64,000 nucleotides of DNA from Homarus americanus (GCF_018991925.1 NW_024744357.1:1766492-1830491), one strand, 5' to 3'. Shown: positions 1-11,245, counted from the stretch's first letter. Numbers and translations: made by a program. Notes: a model not told the origin generated them from the sequence alone.

Positions 1-147
1 CCTGACTCATTCTAGAACAACCTCTGACCTCACCCTAGAACACACTCTCACTCCTAGAACACCCCTGACTTCCCCAGAACACCCCTGACTCACCTTAGAA
101 CACCCTGACTCACCCTAGAACACCCTGACTCACCCTAGAACACCCTG
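1..147. repeat. 20-bp minisatellite, truncated by window start
   Basis: About seven units of a 20-bp repeat built on CCTGACTCACCCTAGAACAC, with small deletions in the first three. The array probably continues to the left of the window. No coding potential. Confidence 0.85.
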
Positions 148-246
148 GCCTGTGAAGGGATATTATCATCTGTATTATTAATTTGCATATAAGAACGATA
201 AACATCTCTTATATATTTGGCTCCGTCGTGTGGTCATGGCTGCCTG

Positions 247-1326
247 AGTGTGGGTGGAGGGTTGTGGGTGGAGGGTTGTGGTGGTGGAGGTTGAGGGGTG
301 GAGGAGGTTGAGGATGGAGGTGTTGTGGATGGAGGTGTTGTGGATGGAGGATTGTGGGTGGAGGAGGTTGAGGGGTGGGAGGTTGTGGGTGGAGGAGTGT
401 TGAGGGGGTGGAGGGTTGGGGGTGGAGGAGTGTTGAGGGTGGAGGGTTGTGGGTGGAGGAGTGTTGAGGGGTGAAGGGTTGGGGTGGAGGAGTGAGGGGT
501 GAGGGTGGGAGGAGTGTTGAGGTGAGTGATGAGGTGGAGGTGGTGGAGGTTGTGGATGGAAGTGTTGTGGTGGAGGTGTTGTGATGGAAGTGTTGTGGGT
601 GGAGGGTGTTGTGATGGAGGTGTTGTGGATGGAGGTGTTGTGATGGAGGTGTTGTGGATGAAGTGTTGGGTGGATGTAGGAAGTGTTGTGGATGGAGGTG
701 TTGTGGATGGAAGTGTTGTGGGTGGAGGTGTTGTGATGGAAGTGATGTGGGTGGGGTGAGGTGTTGTGATGGAAGGTTAGGTGATGGGGCAGATGGAAGT
801 GTTGTGGATGGAGGTGTTGTGGATGGAGGTGTTGTGGATGGAAGTGTTGTGATGGAGGTGTTGTGATGGAGGTGTTGTGGATGGAGGTGTTGTGATGGAG
901 GTGTTGTGATGGAGGTGTTGTGGATGGAGGTGTTGTGGTAGGTTGTGGGTGGAGGAGATGGAGGGGTGGAGGGTTGTGGGGAGATGGGTGGAGGAGTTGG
1001 TGGAGGAGTGTTGAGGGTAGGTTGGGGGTGGAGGAGTGTTGAGGGGTAGGTTGTGGGTGGAGGAGTGTTGAGGGTGGAGGTTGTGGGTGGAGGGTTGTGT
1101 GGAGGAGGTTGAGGGGTAGGTTGTGGGTGGAGGGTTGTTGTGGAGGAGTTGTGGGTGGAGGAGGTTGGAGGGTAGGTGGGGTTGTGGGTGGAGGAGTGTT
1201 GAGGGGTAGGTTGTGGGTGGAGGGTTGGTGGAGGAGTTGTGGAGGGTTGTGGGTGGAGGAGTGTTGAGGGGTAGTGAGGATGTGGATGGATGAAGGAAGG
1301 AGGAGTGTTGTAGGTGAAGGGTGAGG
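247..1326. repeat. G/T-rich minisatellite, about 15-bp units
   Basis: Units vary around GTGTTGTGGATGGAG (15 bp) in the middle and around GGTTGTGGGTGGAGGAGTG at both ends. The plus strand is almost free of C, so the minus strand reads open for several hundred codons of His/Pro/Thr/Ser; this is low-complexity translation and not a gene. Units on the two sides differ, suggesting two subfamilies that amplified separately. Confidence 0.9.
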
Positions 1327-1328
1327 TA

Positions 1329-1330
<2 letters not shown>

Positions 1331-1374
<44 letters not shown>

Positions 1375-1397
1375 ACACTCACACACGCACACACACC
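1331..1397. repeat. (CA)n microsatellite
   Basis: A perfect CA run to about 1373 followed by interrupted CA. It joins directly onto the end of the preceding G/T-rich array. Confidence 0.95.
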
Positions 1398-1684
1398 CTT
1401 CTATCCCATTCAAATTACACCTGAACCACCCAATTACCCAAGTCATTAACATAAACCACGTGTCATCATTACCCTCCATAACTACCAGTCGCTTCAGAAA
1501 ATAACAACCACGTGTTATTTTATACTAACTACGCGGTTCATTAAGTGTGATGGCTGGTTGTTGAAGGGAGAGGGGAGGGGTGAGGAGGAGTAGGAGGGGG
1601 GAGTGTGAGTGGTGAGGAGGGGTCGTGGCGTATGGTGGGTGTTATTTACGTGTTGCGGCAGTGTTATTGTCTTAATTGTGGTTA

Positions 1685-2612
1685 TTATGCTTGTTATCTT
1701 ATTCATGAGGTATTGTATTTGTTATCTTGTTATTCATGAGGTATTGTATGTGTTATCTTTTCTATGAGGTATTGTATTTGTTATCTTGTTATTCATGAGG
1801 TATTGTATTTGTTATCTTGTTATTCATGAGGTATTGTATTTGTTATCTTGTTATCTGTGAGGTATTGTATTTGTTATCTTGTTATTCATGAGGTATTGAT
1901 ATCTTATCTTGTTATTCAGAGGTATTGTATTTGTTATCCTGTTATTCATGAGGCATTGTAATTTGTTATCTTGTTATTCATGAGGTATTGTATTTGTTAT
2001 CTTGTTATTCATGAGGTATTGTATTTGTTATCTTGTTATTCATGAGGTATTGTATTTGTTATCTTGTTATTCATGAGGTATATTTGTTATCTTGTTATCT
2101 ATGAGGTATTGTATTTGTTATCTTGTTATTCATATGTATTGTATTTGTTATCTTGTTATTCATGAGGTATTTATTTGTTATCCTGTTATTCATGAGGTAT
2201 TGTATTTGTTATCTTGTTATTCATGAGTATGTATTTTACATCTTGTTATTCATGAGGTATTGTATTTGTTATCTTGTTATTCATGAGGTATTGTATTTGT
2301 TATCTTGTTATTCATGAGGTATTGTATTTGTTATCTTGTTATTCATGAGGTATTGTATTTGTTATCTTGTTATTCATGAGGTATTGTATTTGTTATCTTG
2401 TTATTCATGAGGTATTGTATTTGTTATCTTGTTATTCATGAGGTATTGTATTTGTTATCTTGTTATTCATGAGTAGTATTTGTCTTGTTATTTGAGGTAT
2501 TGTATTTGTTATCTTTGTCTATGAGGGGTATTGTATCATTATCTTGATATCTTTATGTATTGTATTTGTTATCTTGATTCATGAGGTATTGATTTGTTAT
2601 CTTTTATTCATA
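1685..2612. repeat. 31-bp AT-rich minisatellite
   Basis: About 30 units of 31 bp; key pieces are GAGGTATTGTATTTGTTATC followed by TTGTTATTCAT. Most central units are identical; both ends (1685-1760 and 2470-2612) carry deletions and substitutions, the usual pattern of a homogenised core with decaying edges. Confidence 0.92.
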
Positions 2613-2694
2613 TATTTTTTATCATATAAAGCAATATCATATCGACTTTCTACACCTGGACCTAAATTAAATACAGAAATCAGATGTTTTATGG

Positions 2695-2695
<1 letters not shown>

Positions 2696-2755
<60 letters not shown>
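2696..2755. repeat. (AC)n microsatellite
   Basis: Thirty uninterrupted AC dinucleotides ending in CACGTACG. Confidence 0.97.
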
Positions 2756-2757
<2 letters not shown>

Positions 2758-3267
2758 ACGTTTTAAGAAATGAAAGAATATAATTGGGCGAGTTATTTTG
2801 ATACGCTGGTTTGTGTTCAATTTTGGTCAAGTGTATTTTAATGTATCTGACCTTGTTACTTCACCCAGAGATACAGTAAGGTGGGATTTTTTTGTTTTGT
2901 TTCACTGTATTTTTGTATTCTGTTATGTGTTAATATTTCAGGATTTGTTTTAATAATTAATTTGTGGATTTACACATATTTACAAATTTCCGTTTACACA
3001 AATACTTATTCATTTACAATACACAAACTTACACTCAGATTTACACTTACAAATGGACAGAGTTAGACAGGAAGTGTGGTGTATGACGGGAGAAGGTATA
3101 CACGGGGTCGCGTATGTTAAGTCAGTCCTCGGAATGTTCTGAGGAGCTGCTGTGTATGTTCAGGTGTGTTACCCAGAACCTGAAGAGCTATGGTGCTAGA
3201 TATGTTCAGTATGACCACCTGAACAAATTATTACATTATGAGAGTTTTCACCCTGTGTGAGTTACCA
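2756..3267. other. Unassigned AT-rich sequence
   Basis: No repeat unit, RNA gene or recognisable coding segment seen. A 61-codon open frame at 2881-3066 is Phe/Leu/Ile-rich and resembles nothing I know; I treat it as chance. Confidence 0.4.
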
Positions 3268-3328
3268 CCCCTCCTCCTCCTCCTCCTCCCCCTACTACTA
3301 CTACTACTTTTTTTTTTTTTTTTTTTTA
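3268..3328. repeat. (CCT)n, (CTA)n and T20 run
   Basis: A short CCT run, then five CTA triplets, then about 20 T. Read on the minus strand these follow the 3' end of the retroelement tail at 3329-3880 as poly(A) and (TAG)n, so they may be its 3' tail. Confidence 0.8.
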
Positions 3329-3880
3329 AGTGGCCTCCAGCCTCAATAGCCACACCTTCGCCACCATTTTATTACCTTAATATTAAATATCCTAATACAT
3401 GAGTAGCTATCCTAGCTGTGTTGAGTTAGTTGAGCCGCAGATCTATGCGGCATTCAGTGACTGTTGCCTCAGTCAATATCTGCAACTGTTGTCAACTTTG
3501 GGGCCGATGCTCTGTTTCCCTGAGGCAGAGCAGCCGACGAAGGAGAGAGAAGGACAGTCGACATCTCATCCAGGCTGTAACATAACTTCTGGGCTGCTGC
3601 TTCTGTTGGGATAGCACCTCCCGAGTCTGGCGTAGAAGCATCTTGCACCTGGTCCCATCACCAGAGGTTGTGAACACCAGAAGTGAAGCTGCCTTGATCA
3701 ACGTTCTGAATTCTCTCCCTTATGCCCTTATCTTGTCGTTCTCGTTCCTCCTGGCAGCATCGAGAGCTGTTACGGTGACATGCGGCCATGGAATAAAAAT
3801 CCTGATGTCGAAAAGGCTCGCTGTCCCGCGTCCAGAATCCTCGAGCACTGACGTCAACAGGAACTACATCCACTACCACA
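3329..3880 (-). pseudogene. 3' end of a retroelement, C-terminal coding tail plus 3' UTR
   Basis: The minus strand encodes, across frame changes, a segment containing VDQGSFTP/LVFTTSG, then CKMLLRQTREVLSQQKQQ, then WMRCRLSFSLLRRLLCLR, and ends in ATVTECRIDLRLN with a stop at 3425-3427. From memory this pattern (a G-x-F-T-P-L-V-F-x-T-x-G block followed by a W-x-R-x-R-x-S-F-x-L-L-R block) occurs at the C-terminus of invertebrate retroelement polyproteins; I cannot name the clade. At least two frameshifts make it a pseudogene. The last 200 bp are repeated at 54440-54665 in opposite orientation, which confirms an interspersed element. Confidence 0.65.
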
Positions 3881-4221
3881 CCTCTTCTCCTCCTCAGCTT
3901 CCTTCTCCCCTCTCCTCCTCCCCTCCTTCAGAACTTTCTTTTTTCCCTTTCTGAATTTTTTTTCTACTTTCTTTTTAACTTTTTCTTCTTTTTCTTTTCT
4001 TCTTCTATACAGACACACAGAAAGACAGACATATTATCCTTCATATAAAACACAGTGACACCGCAAGCAAACAACACCGCCTGGCTTAACACCCCTCACC
4101 ACCAACACCCTCACATAAACGCTCCCTCACTGTGTCTACGTCTGGCGTACGTTCACTGACTCCGGCACACAGTGGAGCTTTCACGCGGGTTGGATGTCAG
4201 GAGCAGCATCAGGGAGTTCAG

Positions 4222-4222
<1 letters not shown>
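3881..4222. other. Unassigned, pyrimidine-rich start
   Basis: CT-rich up to about 4010 (TTTTTTCTACTTTC-like low complexity), then ordinary sequence. No gene signal seen. Confidence 0.4.

Positions 4223-4264
<42 letters not shown>
4223..4264. repeat. (GT)n microsatellite
   Basis: About 20 GT dinucleotides. Confidence 0.96.
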
Positions 4265-4265
<1 letters not shown>

Positions 4266-4351
4266 CATTCTGGCCGCTATCTTTGAGTCATAGATTAAGT
4301 GAGTCGGTTAGATACATAATTACGTCTTTGTGTTATGAAGAGGAGACAGTT

Positions 4352-4532
4352 CTAACCTAACCCAACCTAACCTAACCCAACCCAACCTAACACCAACCCA
4401 ACCAACCCTAACCTAAACTTCACCTCCAACCTAACCCAAACCTAACCCAACACCACCTAACCTAACCTCCAACCCAACCTAACCTACCTCTTCTTCCAAC
4501 CCAACCTACTTCTAACCTACCTAACTCCTAAC
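4352..4532. repeat. Interstitial telomere-like tract, degenerate (CCTAA)n
   Basis: CCTAACCCAACCTAACCTAA and variants (CCCAA, CACCAA, CCTAAACTT). The arthropod telomere unit is TTAGG/CCTAA; this copy is internal and degenerate. It lies 120 bp left of the 31-bp array at 4656-6058. Confidence 0.85.
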
Positions 4533-4655
4533 GTATGGTAGGGGTGTGTAGACCTCGGAGTGGCTCAGTGTATAAATGTTTAACCACCACCACCACCACC
4601 TACTGTATCGACCACTCTTGTTGCAGGGTGTCAGTATCTACCTACGTCTTGTCTC

Positions 4656-6058
4656 TTAATCTACCAGTCTACCTTTGTCTTATGTCCTAATCTACCAATG
4701 TACCTTTGTCTTACGTCCTAATCTACCAATGTACCTTTGTCTTACGTCCTAATCTACCAGTCTACACTTGCTATGTCCAATCTGTTCCTTTGTCTTATGT
4801 CCTAATCTACAGTCTACCTTTGTCTTATGTCCTAATCTACCAATGTACCTTTGTCTTGTGTCTAATCTCCAATGTACCTTTGTCTTACGTCCTAATCTAC
4901 CAATGTACCTTTGTCTTGTCCATAATCTCCAGTCTACCTTTGTCTTTTCTAATCTCCAATGTACCCAATGTATATGCAATCTTTGTCTTCATGCACATCC
5001 TAATCTACAGTACTCCTTTGTCTCTAATCTACCAGTCTACCTTTGTCTTATGTCCTAATCTACCAATGTACCTTTGTCTTATGTCCTAATCTACCAATGT
5101 ACCTTTGTCTTACGTCCTAATCTACCAATGTCCCTTTGTCTTATGTCCTAATCTACCAATGTACCTTTGTCTTATGTCCTAATCTACCAATGTCCCTTTG
5201 TCTTATGTCCTAATCTACCAATGTACCTTTGTCTTATGTCCTAATCTACCAGTCTACCTTTGTCTTATGTCCTAATCTACCAATGTCCCTTTGTCTTATG
5301 TCCTAATCTACCAATGTCCCTTTGTCTTACGTCCTAATCTACCAATGTCCCTTTGTCTTATGTCCTAATCTACCAATGTACCTTTGTCTTACGTCCTAAT
5401 CTACCAATGTCCCTTTGTCTTACGTCCTAATCTACCAATGTCCCTTTGTCTTATGTCCTAATCTACCAATGTCCCTTTGTCTTACGTCCTAATCTACCAA
5501 TGTACCTTTGTCTTATGTCCTAATCTACCAATGTCCCTTTGTCTTATGTCCTAATCTACCAATGTACCTTTGTCTTACGTCCTAATCTACCAATGTACCT
5601 TTGTCTTATGTCCTAATCTACCAATGTACCTTTGTCTTACGTCCTAATCTACCAATGTACCTTTGTCTTACGTCCTAATCTACCAATGTACCTTTGTCTT
5701 ATGTCCTAATCTACCAGTCTACCTTTGTCTTATGTCCTAATCTACCAGTCTACCTTTGTCTTATGTCCTAATCTTCTAATGTACCTTTGTCTTACGTCCT
5801 AATCTTCCAATGTACCTTTGTCTTATGTCCTAATCTACCAATGTACCTTTGTCTTACGTCCTAATCTACCAATGTACCTTTGTCTTATGTCCTAATCTAC
5901 CAATGTACCTTTGTCATATGTCCTAATCTACCAGTCTACCTTTGTCTTACGTCCTAATCTACCAATGTACCTTTGTCATATGTCCTAATCTACCAATGTA
6001 CCTTTGTCTTACGTCCTAATCTACCAATGTACCTTTGTCTTATGTCCTAATCTACCAG
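4656..6058. repeat. 31-bp minisatellite
   Basis: About 45 units of 31 bp; key pieces are CTAATCTACCAATGTACC and TTTGTCTTATGTC. Variant sites are A/C in GTACC/GTCCC, T/C in TTATG/TTACG, and CCAATGTA/CCAGTCTA. Units from 5040 onward are crisp; those at 4760-5035 are ragged with deletions. CCTAA tracts lie on both sides (4352-4532 and 6355-6440). Confidence 0.95.
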
Positions 6059-6354
6059 TACCCCCAGTCATCAGGCACTAGAGGTCGTGTCCATAACATT
6101 ACTTGAGAAAATCACTTGATGGGTCGACGTGAAACTGTAGTGAGGAGTTTTAAGTCAACATTATACCAGGTTTTGGCTCTGTGCCTCAGTGTTCCGGTGG
6201 CCGACACACTTACCTGAAAGAAATTTGGAGTGTTGGTCAATTTGTCATGTGGTTTTTTTTTTTAATGTTTGTGTTTGTGTTTTTTTTTACATTTTTTTTG
6301 TTTAGAATTGTGGATCTTCGTGTGTTTTTTCCTGTTTTAAAATTGACTTATTAT

Positions 6355-6440
6355 CTAACCTAACCTAACCTAACCTAACCTAACCTAACCTAACCTAACC
6401 TAAACCTAAACTAAACCTAAACCTAAACCTAACCTAACCC
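6355..6440. repeat. Interstitial telomere-like tract (CCTAA)n
   Basis: About ten perfect CCTAA units, then a hexamer version CCTAAA, then CCTAA again. The cleanest telomere-type tract in the window. Confidence 0.95.
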
Positions 6441-6706
6441 TCTTGCCTCTTCTACCCCGGAAACGTCACTTCCTGTTTTTTTTTTTTTTCAAGGGGAATA
6501 GTTTTTATATTTTTTAGAGAAGGGAATAGGGAGTAGGTAATAGGGGGTGTTGTGCAAATCTTATAGTGTTGATTTTGTGTTTTTCCTGTTGGTTGGTTTC
6601 ATTCTCTTGGCCCCTCGAGGAAACTGACAGTCTGTGGACCATGTTGTGTTCTTAATGGTCATTTTTATTTATTTATTTATTTTTTTTGGAGGGGAATGGA
6701 GAGAAG

Positions 6707-6709
<3 letters not shown>

Positions 6710-6743
<34 letters not shown>

Positions 6744-6762
6744 ATGTTGGGATGGGGGAGGT

Positions 6763-6798
<36 letters not shown>
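6710..6798. repeat. (GT)n and (CT)n microsatellites
   Basis: (GT)16 at 6711-6742 and (CT)17 at 6765-6798, separated by a G-rich 22-bp spacer. Confidence 0.96.
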
Positions 6799-6801
<3 letters not shown>

Positions 6802-6889
6802 TCCTCTACGACGTCACCTGTAGCCAAACTGTTGAACTGTATCCTGCTGTTACTGACCTGTTGTGGTGGCCATGCTGACCTGTATCACT

Positions 6890-7572
6890 TACAACATCAC
6901 CCATCATGTATCACCACAGCATCACCATCACTGTATCACCATCATGTATCACTTACAACATCACCATCACTGTATCACCACAACATCACCATCACTCATA
7001 TCACCACAACATCACCATCACTGTATCACCACAACATCACCTTCTTTCTTATCACCATCACTGTATCACCACAACATCACCATCACTGTATCACCACAAC
7101 ATCACCATCACTGTATCACCACAACATACTTGCATCACTGTATCACACCACAACATCACCATCACTATCACCATCACTATCACCACAACATCACCATCAC
7201 TGTATCACCACAACATCACCGTAACGTATCACCCGCATCACCATCACTGTATCACCACAACATCACCATCGCTGTATCACCACAACATCACCATCACTGT
7301 ATCACCACAACATCACCATCACTGTATCACCATCACTGTATCACCACAACATCACCATCACTGTATCACCACAACATCACCATCACTGTATCACCACAAC
7401 ATCACCATCACTGTATCACCATCACTGTATCACCACAACATCACCATCACTGTATCACCATCACTGTATCACCACAACATCACCACAACATCACCATCAC
7501 TGTATCACCACAACATCACCATCACTGTATCACCACAACATCACCATCACTGTATCACCATCACTGTATCCC
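6890..7572. repeat. 25-bp minisatellite (ATCACC-rich)
   Basis: Units made of ACCACAACATC and ACCATCACTGTATC modules; the second is sometimes duplicated without the first, giving mixed unit lengths. All three plus frames are open for 200 or more codons (Ser/Pro/His/Thr), purely because the unit lacks stops. Confidence 0.93.
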
Positions 7573-7743
7573 TTATCTCTGCTTTAATTCGACCTGTAAA
7601 CCGGAATCTAAACGCCCAAACATTCTTATTTATTTCCCCCGTAAACTAATGACACTTGGTTTACGACGGTCGAGGCGAAAATGGCGTCAAAACTGCACTG
7701 AAACTATACCATACTAAAGGTTCACGCAAAGAATAATACTCAT

Positions 7744-7856
7744 AGCTTAATTTCACCTTAAGATTAACCTAACCTAACCTAACTCTCCTTCCCCAGGTGA
7801 CATTAGGGTATTTAATTAGATGAAATAAGCTGGAGGGGCTAATCTTCAGGTGATCC
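7744..7856. mobile_element. Foldback/MITE-like element with CCTAA core, copy A
   Basis: Left arm AGCTTAATTTCACCTTAAG leads into three CCTAA units, then CCCCAGGTGACATTAGGG, then right arm GAAATAAGCTGGAGGGGCTA and AATCTTCAGGTGATCC. The arms are imperfect inverted copies (AGCTTATTTCACCT against AGGTGAAATAAGCT). The outer left arm is missing compared with the better copy at 44766-44907. Confidence 0.6.
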
Positions 7857-7972
7857 ATTAAAAAAAAGCTTGATATTTACTGTGGGAAATAATTAACTTA
7901 CGAAGCTTTAATAATCGACATTCGTCCACGTTAACGAGGTGGAATGTCTGTCCGCACTGTTTACAAACCCCT

Positions 7973-8570
7973 TTAAGGTGACCCCCCCACGTTGTACCGA
8001 ATCTGATGCCGTGGCTGGAGTACCAATGTGGTTGTTTTTCTTCCCAGGACGTAGGTTATTGGTTTACTATCTGAGTTGATGTGGCGATAGTGAGGGAGGG
8101 GAAGGTGGATGGAGGTGAATGACGCATGAAGGTATTGAGAGGGAAGGGGGAGGGAGGAGGGAGACGAGATCAAAGTCAAATAAGCGAGGCTGAAGAGCGG
8201 CTGAGAGGAGGGGTGGTGGGGAGGGAGGGAGTTGATGGCGGGAGATTCACCTGAAGTATCTGAACCAAACGATGTCAACAAACTTGTTATATATACACTT
8301 GTGTTATTGTTGTTTATGAAAGATAAAATAATTAAATAATAAGTTACACATAAGGGACGATATCACTGTGGTGGAGGTAATTTATATAAACAGATAATGG
8401 TGATAATAATATGATTGGTGAATTGGCAGCTGATGGGCACGGTTGGCGGGTCGTGATTGGCCGAGCGAGGTGATGATGATGAATATAGTTATGACACCTT
8501 GTTATCATGAAAAGCAGTATAATGACAAAAAAACAATGATAATAATGATGTTATGATAATTATGATCCAG
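7973..8570. other. Unassigned mixed sequence
   Basis: Includes a purine-rich plus-strand segment (8090-8235, GAGGGAGG-type) and AT-rich sequence. An open frame of 102 codons on the minus strand at 7973-8281 is Pro/Ser/Leu-rich because of the purine tract and is not recognisable. Confidence 0.4.
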
Positions 8571-8582
8571 GGATAAATTTGT

Positions 8583-8890
8583 AACCCCTGAGTACGATGA
8601 CTTAACCTCTTGAGTACGATGACTTAACCACTTGGGTATGATGACTTAACTTCTTGAATATAACTTAAGTCCTTGAGCACAATTACATTTCTACTCGGGG
8701 TTAATTCATCGTACTCAAGAGATTAAGTCATCGTTCTCAAAGGGTTAAGTCATACTCAAGAGCTTAAGTCATCGTACTCATGAAGTTAAGTCATCATACT
8801 CAAGAGATTAAGCCATTGTACTCATGAAGTTAAGTCATCATACTCAAGAGATTAAGTCATTGTACTCAAAGGGTTAAGTCATCATACTGA
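8583..8890. repeat. 20-22-bp tandem repeat with internal inversion
   Basis: Units of CTTGAGTACGATGACTTAAC run in one direction from 8583 to about 8690; from about 8692 to 8890 the same unit runs as its reverse complement (GTTAAGTCATCGTACTCAAG). The two halves can pair into a hairpin with arms of about 100 bp and a short loop near 8690. Confidence 0.9.
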
Positions 8891-8934
8891 TGGTGTTATA
8901 TCGTGCCATGACTGTTGTTTACTGTAGCGTGTAG

Positions 8935-9026
8935 GTGTACCAGGGGTGTAGCGCAGTGTACCAGGGGTGTAGCGCAGTGTACCAGGGGTGTAGCGCAGTG
9001 TACCAGGGGTGTAGCGCAGTGTACCG
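8935..9026. repeat. 21-bp tandem repeat
   Basis: Four units of GTGTACCAGGGGTGTAGCGC plus A, nearly identical. Confidence 0.93.
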
Positions 9027-9090
9027 GGAGTTGGGGTGCGTCACATACAATAACTGATGAGTGAAGTTGACCTTTTACCAGAGGCGCAGT

Positions 9091-9215
9091 AATGTGTATG
9101 TCCCTGTGTATGTCCCTGTGTATACCTGTCCCTGTGTATATCTGTGTATTCCTCTGTTGTATGTATGTTCTTGTGTATATTCTTGTGTATGTTCCTGTGT
9201 AAGTTCATGTGTACA
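9091..9215. repeat. 12-bp tandem repeat
   Basis: Imperfect copies of TGTGTATGTCCC and relatives (TGTGTATACCTG, TGTGTATATTCT). Degenerate. Confidence 0.75.
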
Positions 9216-9294
9216 ACCTTACTGTGCGCACATCTGCCGTGTACGCCCTAAAATGTGGCCGACCAATGAATTCATGAAAAAAACCTCGTATGTG

Positions 9295-9369
9295 TGACGT
9301 CACTGTGATCATATAAACTTTTACCCTGTGATTGGTCCAGATGAATGACATCACTTTGGGTTATAAAGG
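9295..9369. promoter_or_regulatory. Promoter-like cluster: CRE, inverted CCAAT, CRE-like site, TATA
   Basis: TGACGTCAC at 9295-9303, GATTGGTCC (inverted CCAAT) near 9332, TGACATCAC near 9348 and TATAAAGG at about 9362 occur in promoter-like order and spacing. No transcript or open frame downstream supports a real promoter; the sites are shared with the adjacent 62-bp repeat, so this may simply be its most diverged unit. Confidence 0.35.
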
Positions 9370-9399
9370 CGGGCAGCCAAATAATTCCTGACGATAAAA

Positions 9400-9815
9400 T
9401 GGAAGCTGATGGTTGGTCGTTTTCCGTGACGTCACACTAATGAGATCATGAGAGTAAATATTGAAGTCGAAGATTGGTCCTTTTTCCGTGACGTCACACT
9501 AATGAGGTCATGAGAGTAAATACTGAAGTCGAAGATTGGTCCTTTTTCCGTGACGTCACACTAATGAGATCATGAGAGTAAATACTGAAGTCGAAAATTG
9601 GTCCTTTTTCCGTGACGTCACACTAATGAGATCATGAAAGTAAATACTGAAGTCGAAGATTGGTCCTTTTTCCGTGACGTCACACTAATGAGATCATGAA
9701 AGTAAATACTGAAGTCGAAGATTGGTCCTTTTTCCGTGACGTCACACTAATGAGATCATGAAAGTAAATACTGAAGTCGAAGATTGGTCCTTTTCCGTGA
9801 CGTCACACCGATGAA
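9400..9815. repeat. 62-bp tandem repeat carrying CRE and CCAAT box
   Basis: TGACGTCAC occurs at 9427, 9489, 9551, 9613, 9675, 9737 and 9798, a strict 62-bp period (61 at the last step). Each site is preceded by GATTGGTCCTTTTTCCG, that is an inverted CCAAT box about 11 bp upstream of the CRE, and is followed by ACTAATGAGATCATGA and GTAAATACTGAAGTCG. TGACGTCA is the CREB/ATF palindrome and CCAAT the NF-Y core (family knowledge); function here is inference. Confidence 0.93.
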
Positions 9816-9827
9816 TCCACGAGTCGA

Positions 9828-10365
9828 GGATGACTTTATGGTGGATGATGACTGTGGTGAGTAATGACTGTATGGTGGATGATGACTGTGGTGAGTAATG
9901 ACTGTATGGTGGATGATGACTGTGGTGAGTAATGACTGTATGGTGGATGATGACTGTGGTGAGTAATGACTGTATGGTGGATGATGACTGTGGTGAGTAA
10001 TGGGCTATGGTGGATGATGACTGTGGTGAGTGTGGCTATGGTGGATGATGACTGTGGTGAGTAATGACTGTATGGTGAGTGACGACTGTGGTGAGTAATG
10101 ACTGGATATTGACTGGTGAGTGATGACTGTGGTTAGTAATGATGTATGGTGGATGATGACTGTGGTGAGTAATGACTGGATATTGACTGGTGAGTGATGA
10201 CTGTGGTTAGTAATGATGTATGGTGGATGATGACTGATGGATGATAACTGTGGTGAGTAATGACTGTATGGTGGATGATGACTGTGGTGAGTAATGTCTG
10301 CATGGTGGATGATGACTGGTAGATGGTGACTGGTTGATGTTGACTGGTGGATGATGACTGGTGTA
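9828..10365. repeat. 34-bp minisatellite, TGATGACTG family
   Basis: Units of GGATGATGACTGTGGTGAG plus TAATGACTGTATGGT; early units are identical, later ones (10085-10365) shuffle submodules. The last 50 bp use the short form GGTGGATGATGACTG. Confidence 0.93.
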
Positions 10366-10924
10366 ATGGGCCCTTGTCTAATCAACAGAACATATTATAT
10401 AAATGGGTCAATACATCTGATATTATATTCAGATTCACCACCCTGTAACTTTCCACTGGCTATGAGGTGACATGTTCAATGCACGTGATAAGGTGTGCCC
10501 CACGGGAAGCTGCGTCATACTATGCTGAGTAAGGGCATTAAGTAGCCGGCTCTCTGGCCACCTGAAGCGAGCAGTAGTTTGATATCCTTGACTAGAGGAA
10601 GACGTTATTTGAGAGCCGCAGTGGATGGCTCCGTCTTCCCTCGAGGGGGCGACGTACCCATACCGTTCTCCCTCGATGGGTCACTACTCATGAGTCACTC
10701 ACAGCAACTTATATCGTAAGGACGTGACCTAACGTTTATATGACATAAACGCCGTCCCTTTCTCATTCACTCATATACAGTGGAACTTACGGTCGATCTA
10801 CACTCAGGAATTATAGGTACAATCCTTTTATAATAAAACAAGGAACTACAGTTTGGGTTTCGTTACTTAAACCCAAATAATAAATATATGTGAACGGCCT
10901 GGTTAATTGGACACTCCAGCCGAT
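10366..10924. other. Single-copy spacer between two related arrays
   Basis: No repeat, RNA gene or recognisable protein segment found on either strand. It separates two arrays that share the TGATGACTG motif. Confidence 0.5.
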
Positions 10925-11178
10925 TCACTGGTGGATGATGACTGGCAGGAGATGGCTGTGATGGATGATGACTGTAGGGTGTGATGACTGAGGTGGATGA
11001 TGACTGTGATGGGTGATGACTGGTGGTTGACTGTGGGGATGATAACTGAGGTGGATGATGACTGTGGTGGGTGATGACTGAGGTGGATGATAACTGTGAT
11101 GGGTGATGACTGAGGTGGATGTTGACTGTGGGGTATGATGACTGAGGTGGATGGTGACTGAGGTGGATGATGACAGGT
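10925..11178. repeat. Minisatellite, TGATGACTG family, second array
   Basis: About 16-bp units such as GGTGGATGATGACTGA alternating with GTGATGGGTGATGACTG. Clearly related to the array at 9828-10365. Confidence 0.9.
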
Positions 11179-11245
11179 GGGTGTAAGAAAAATTATACAA
11201 GTGTGAGGTAATGGCGGCTGTTGTGTGAGTTGGTGAACTTCATGA

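Noticed and set aside
6355..6440. True chromosome end
   Set aside because: The CCTAA tract is under 90 bp, followed by more than 57 kb of sequence, and many similar tracts occur in both orientations, so it is interstitial.
9400..9815. CRISPR-like regular spacing of TGACGTCAC
   Set aside because: The sequence between the sites is the same in every unit, so it is a plain 62-bp tandem repeat.
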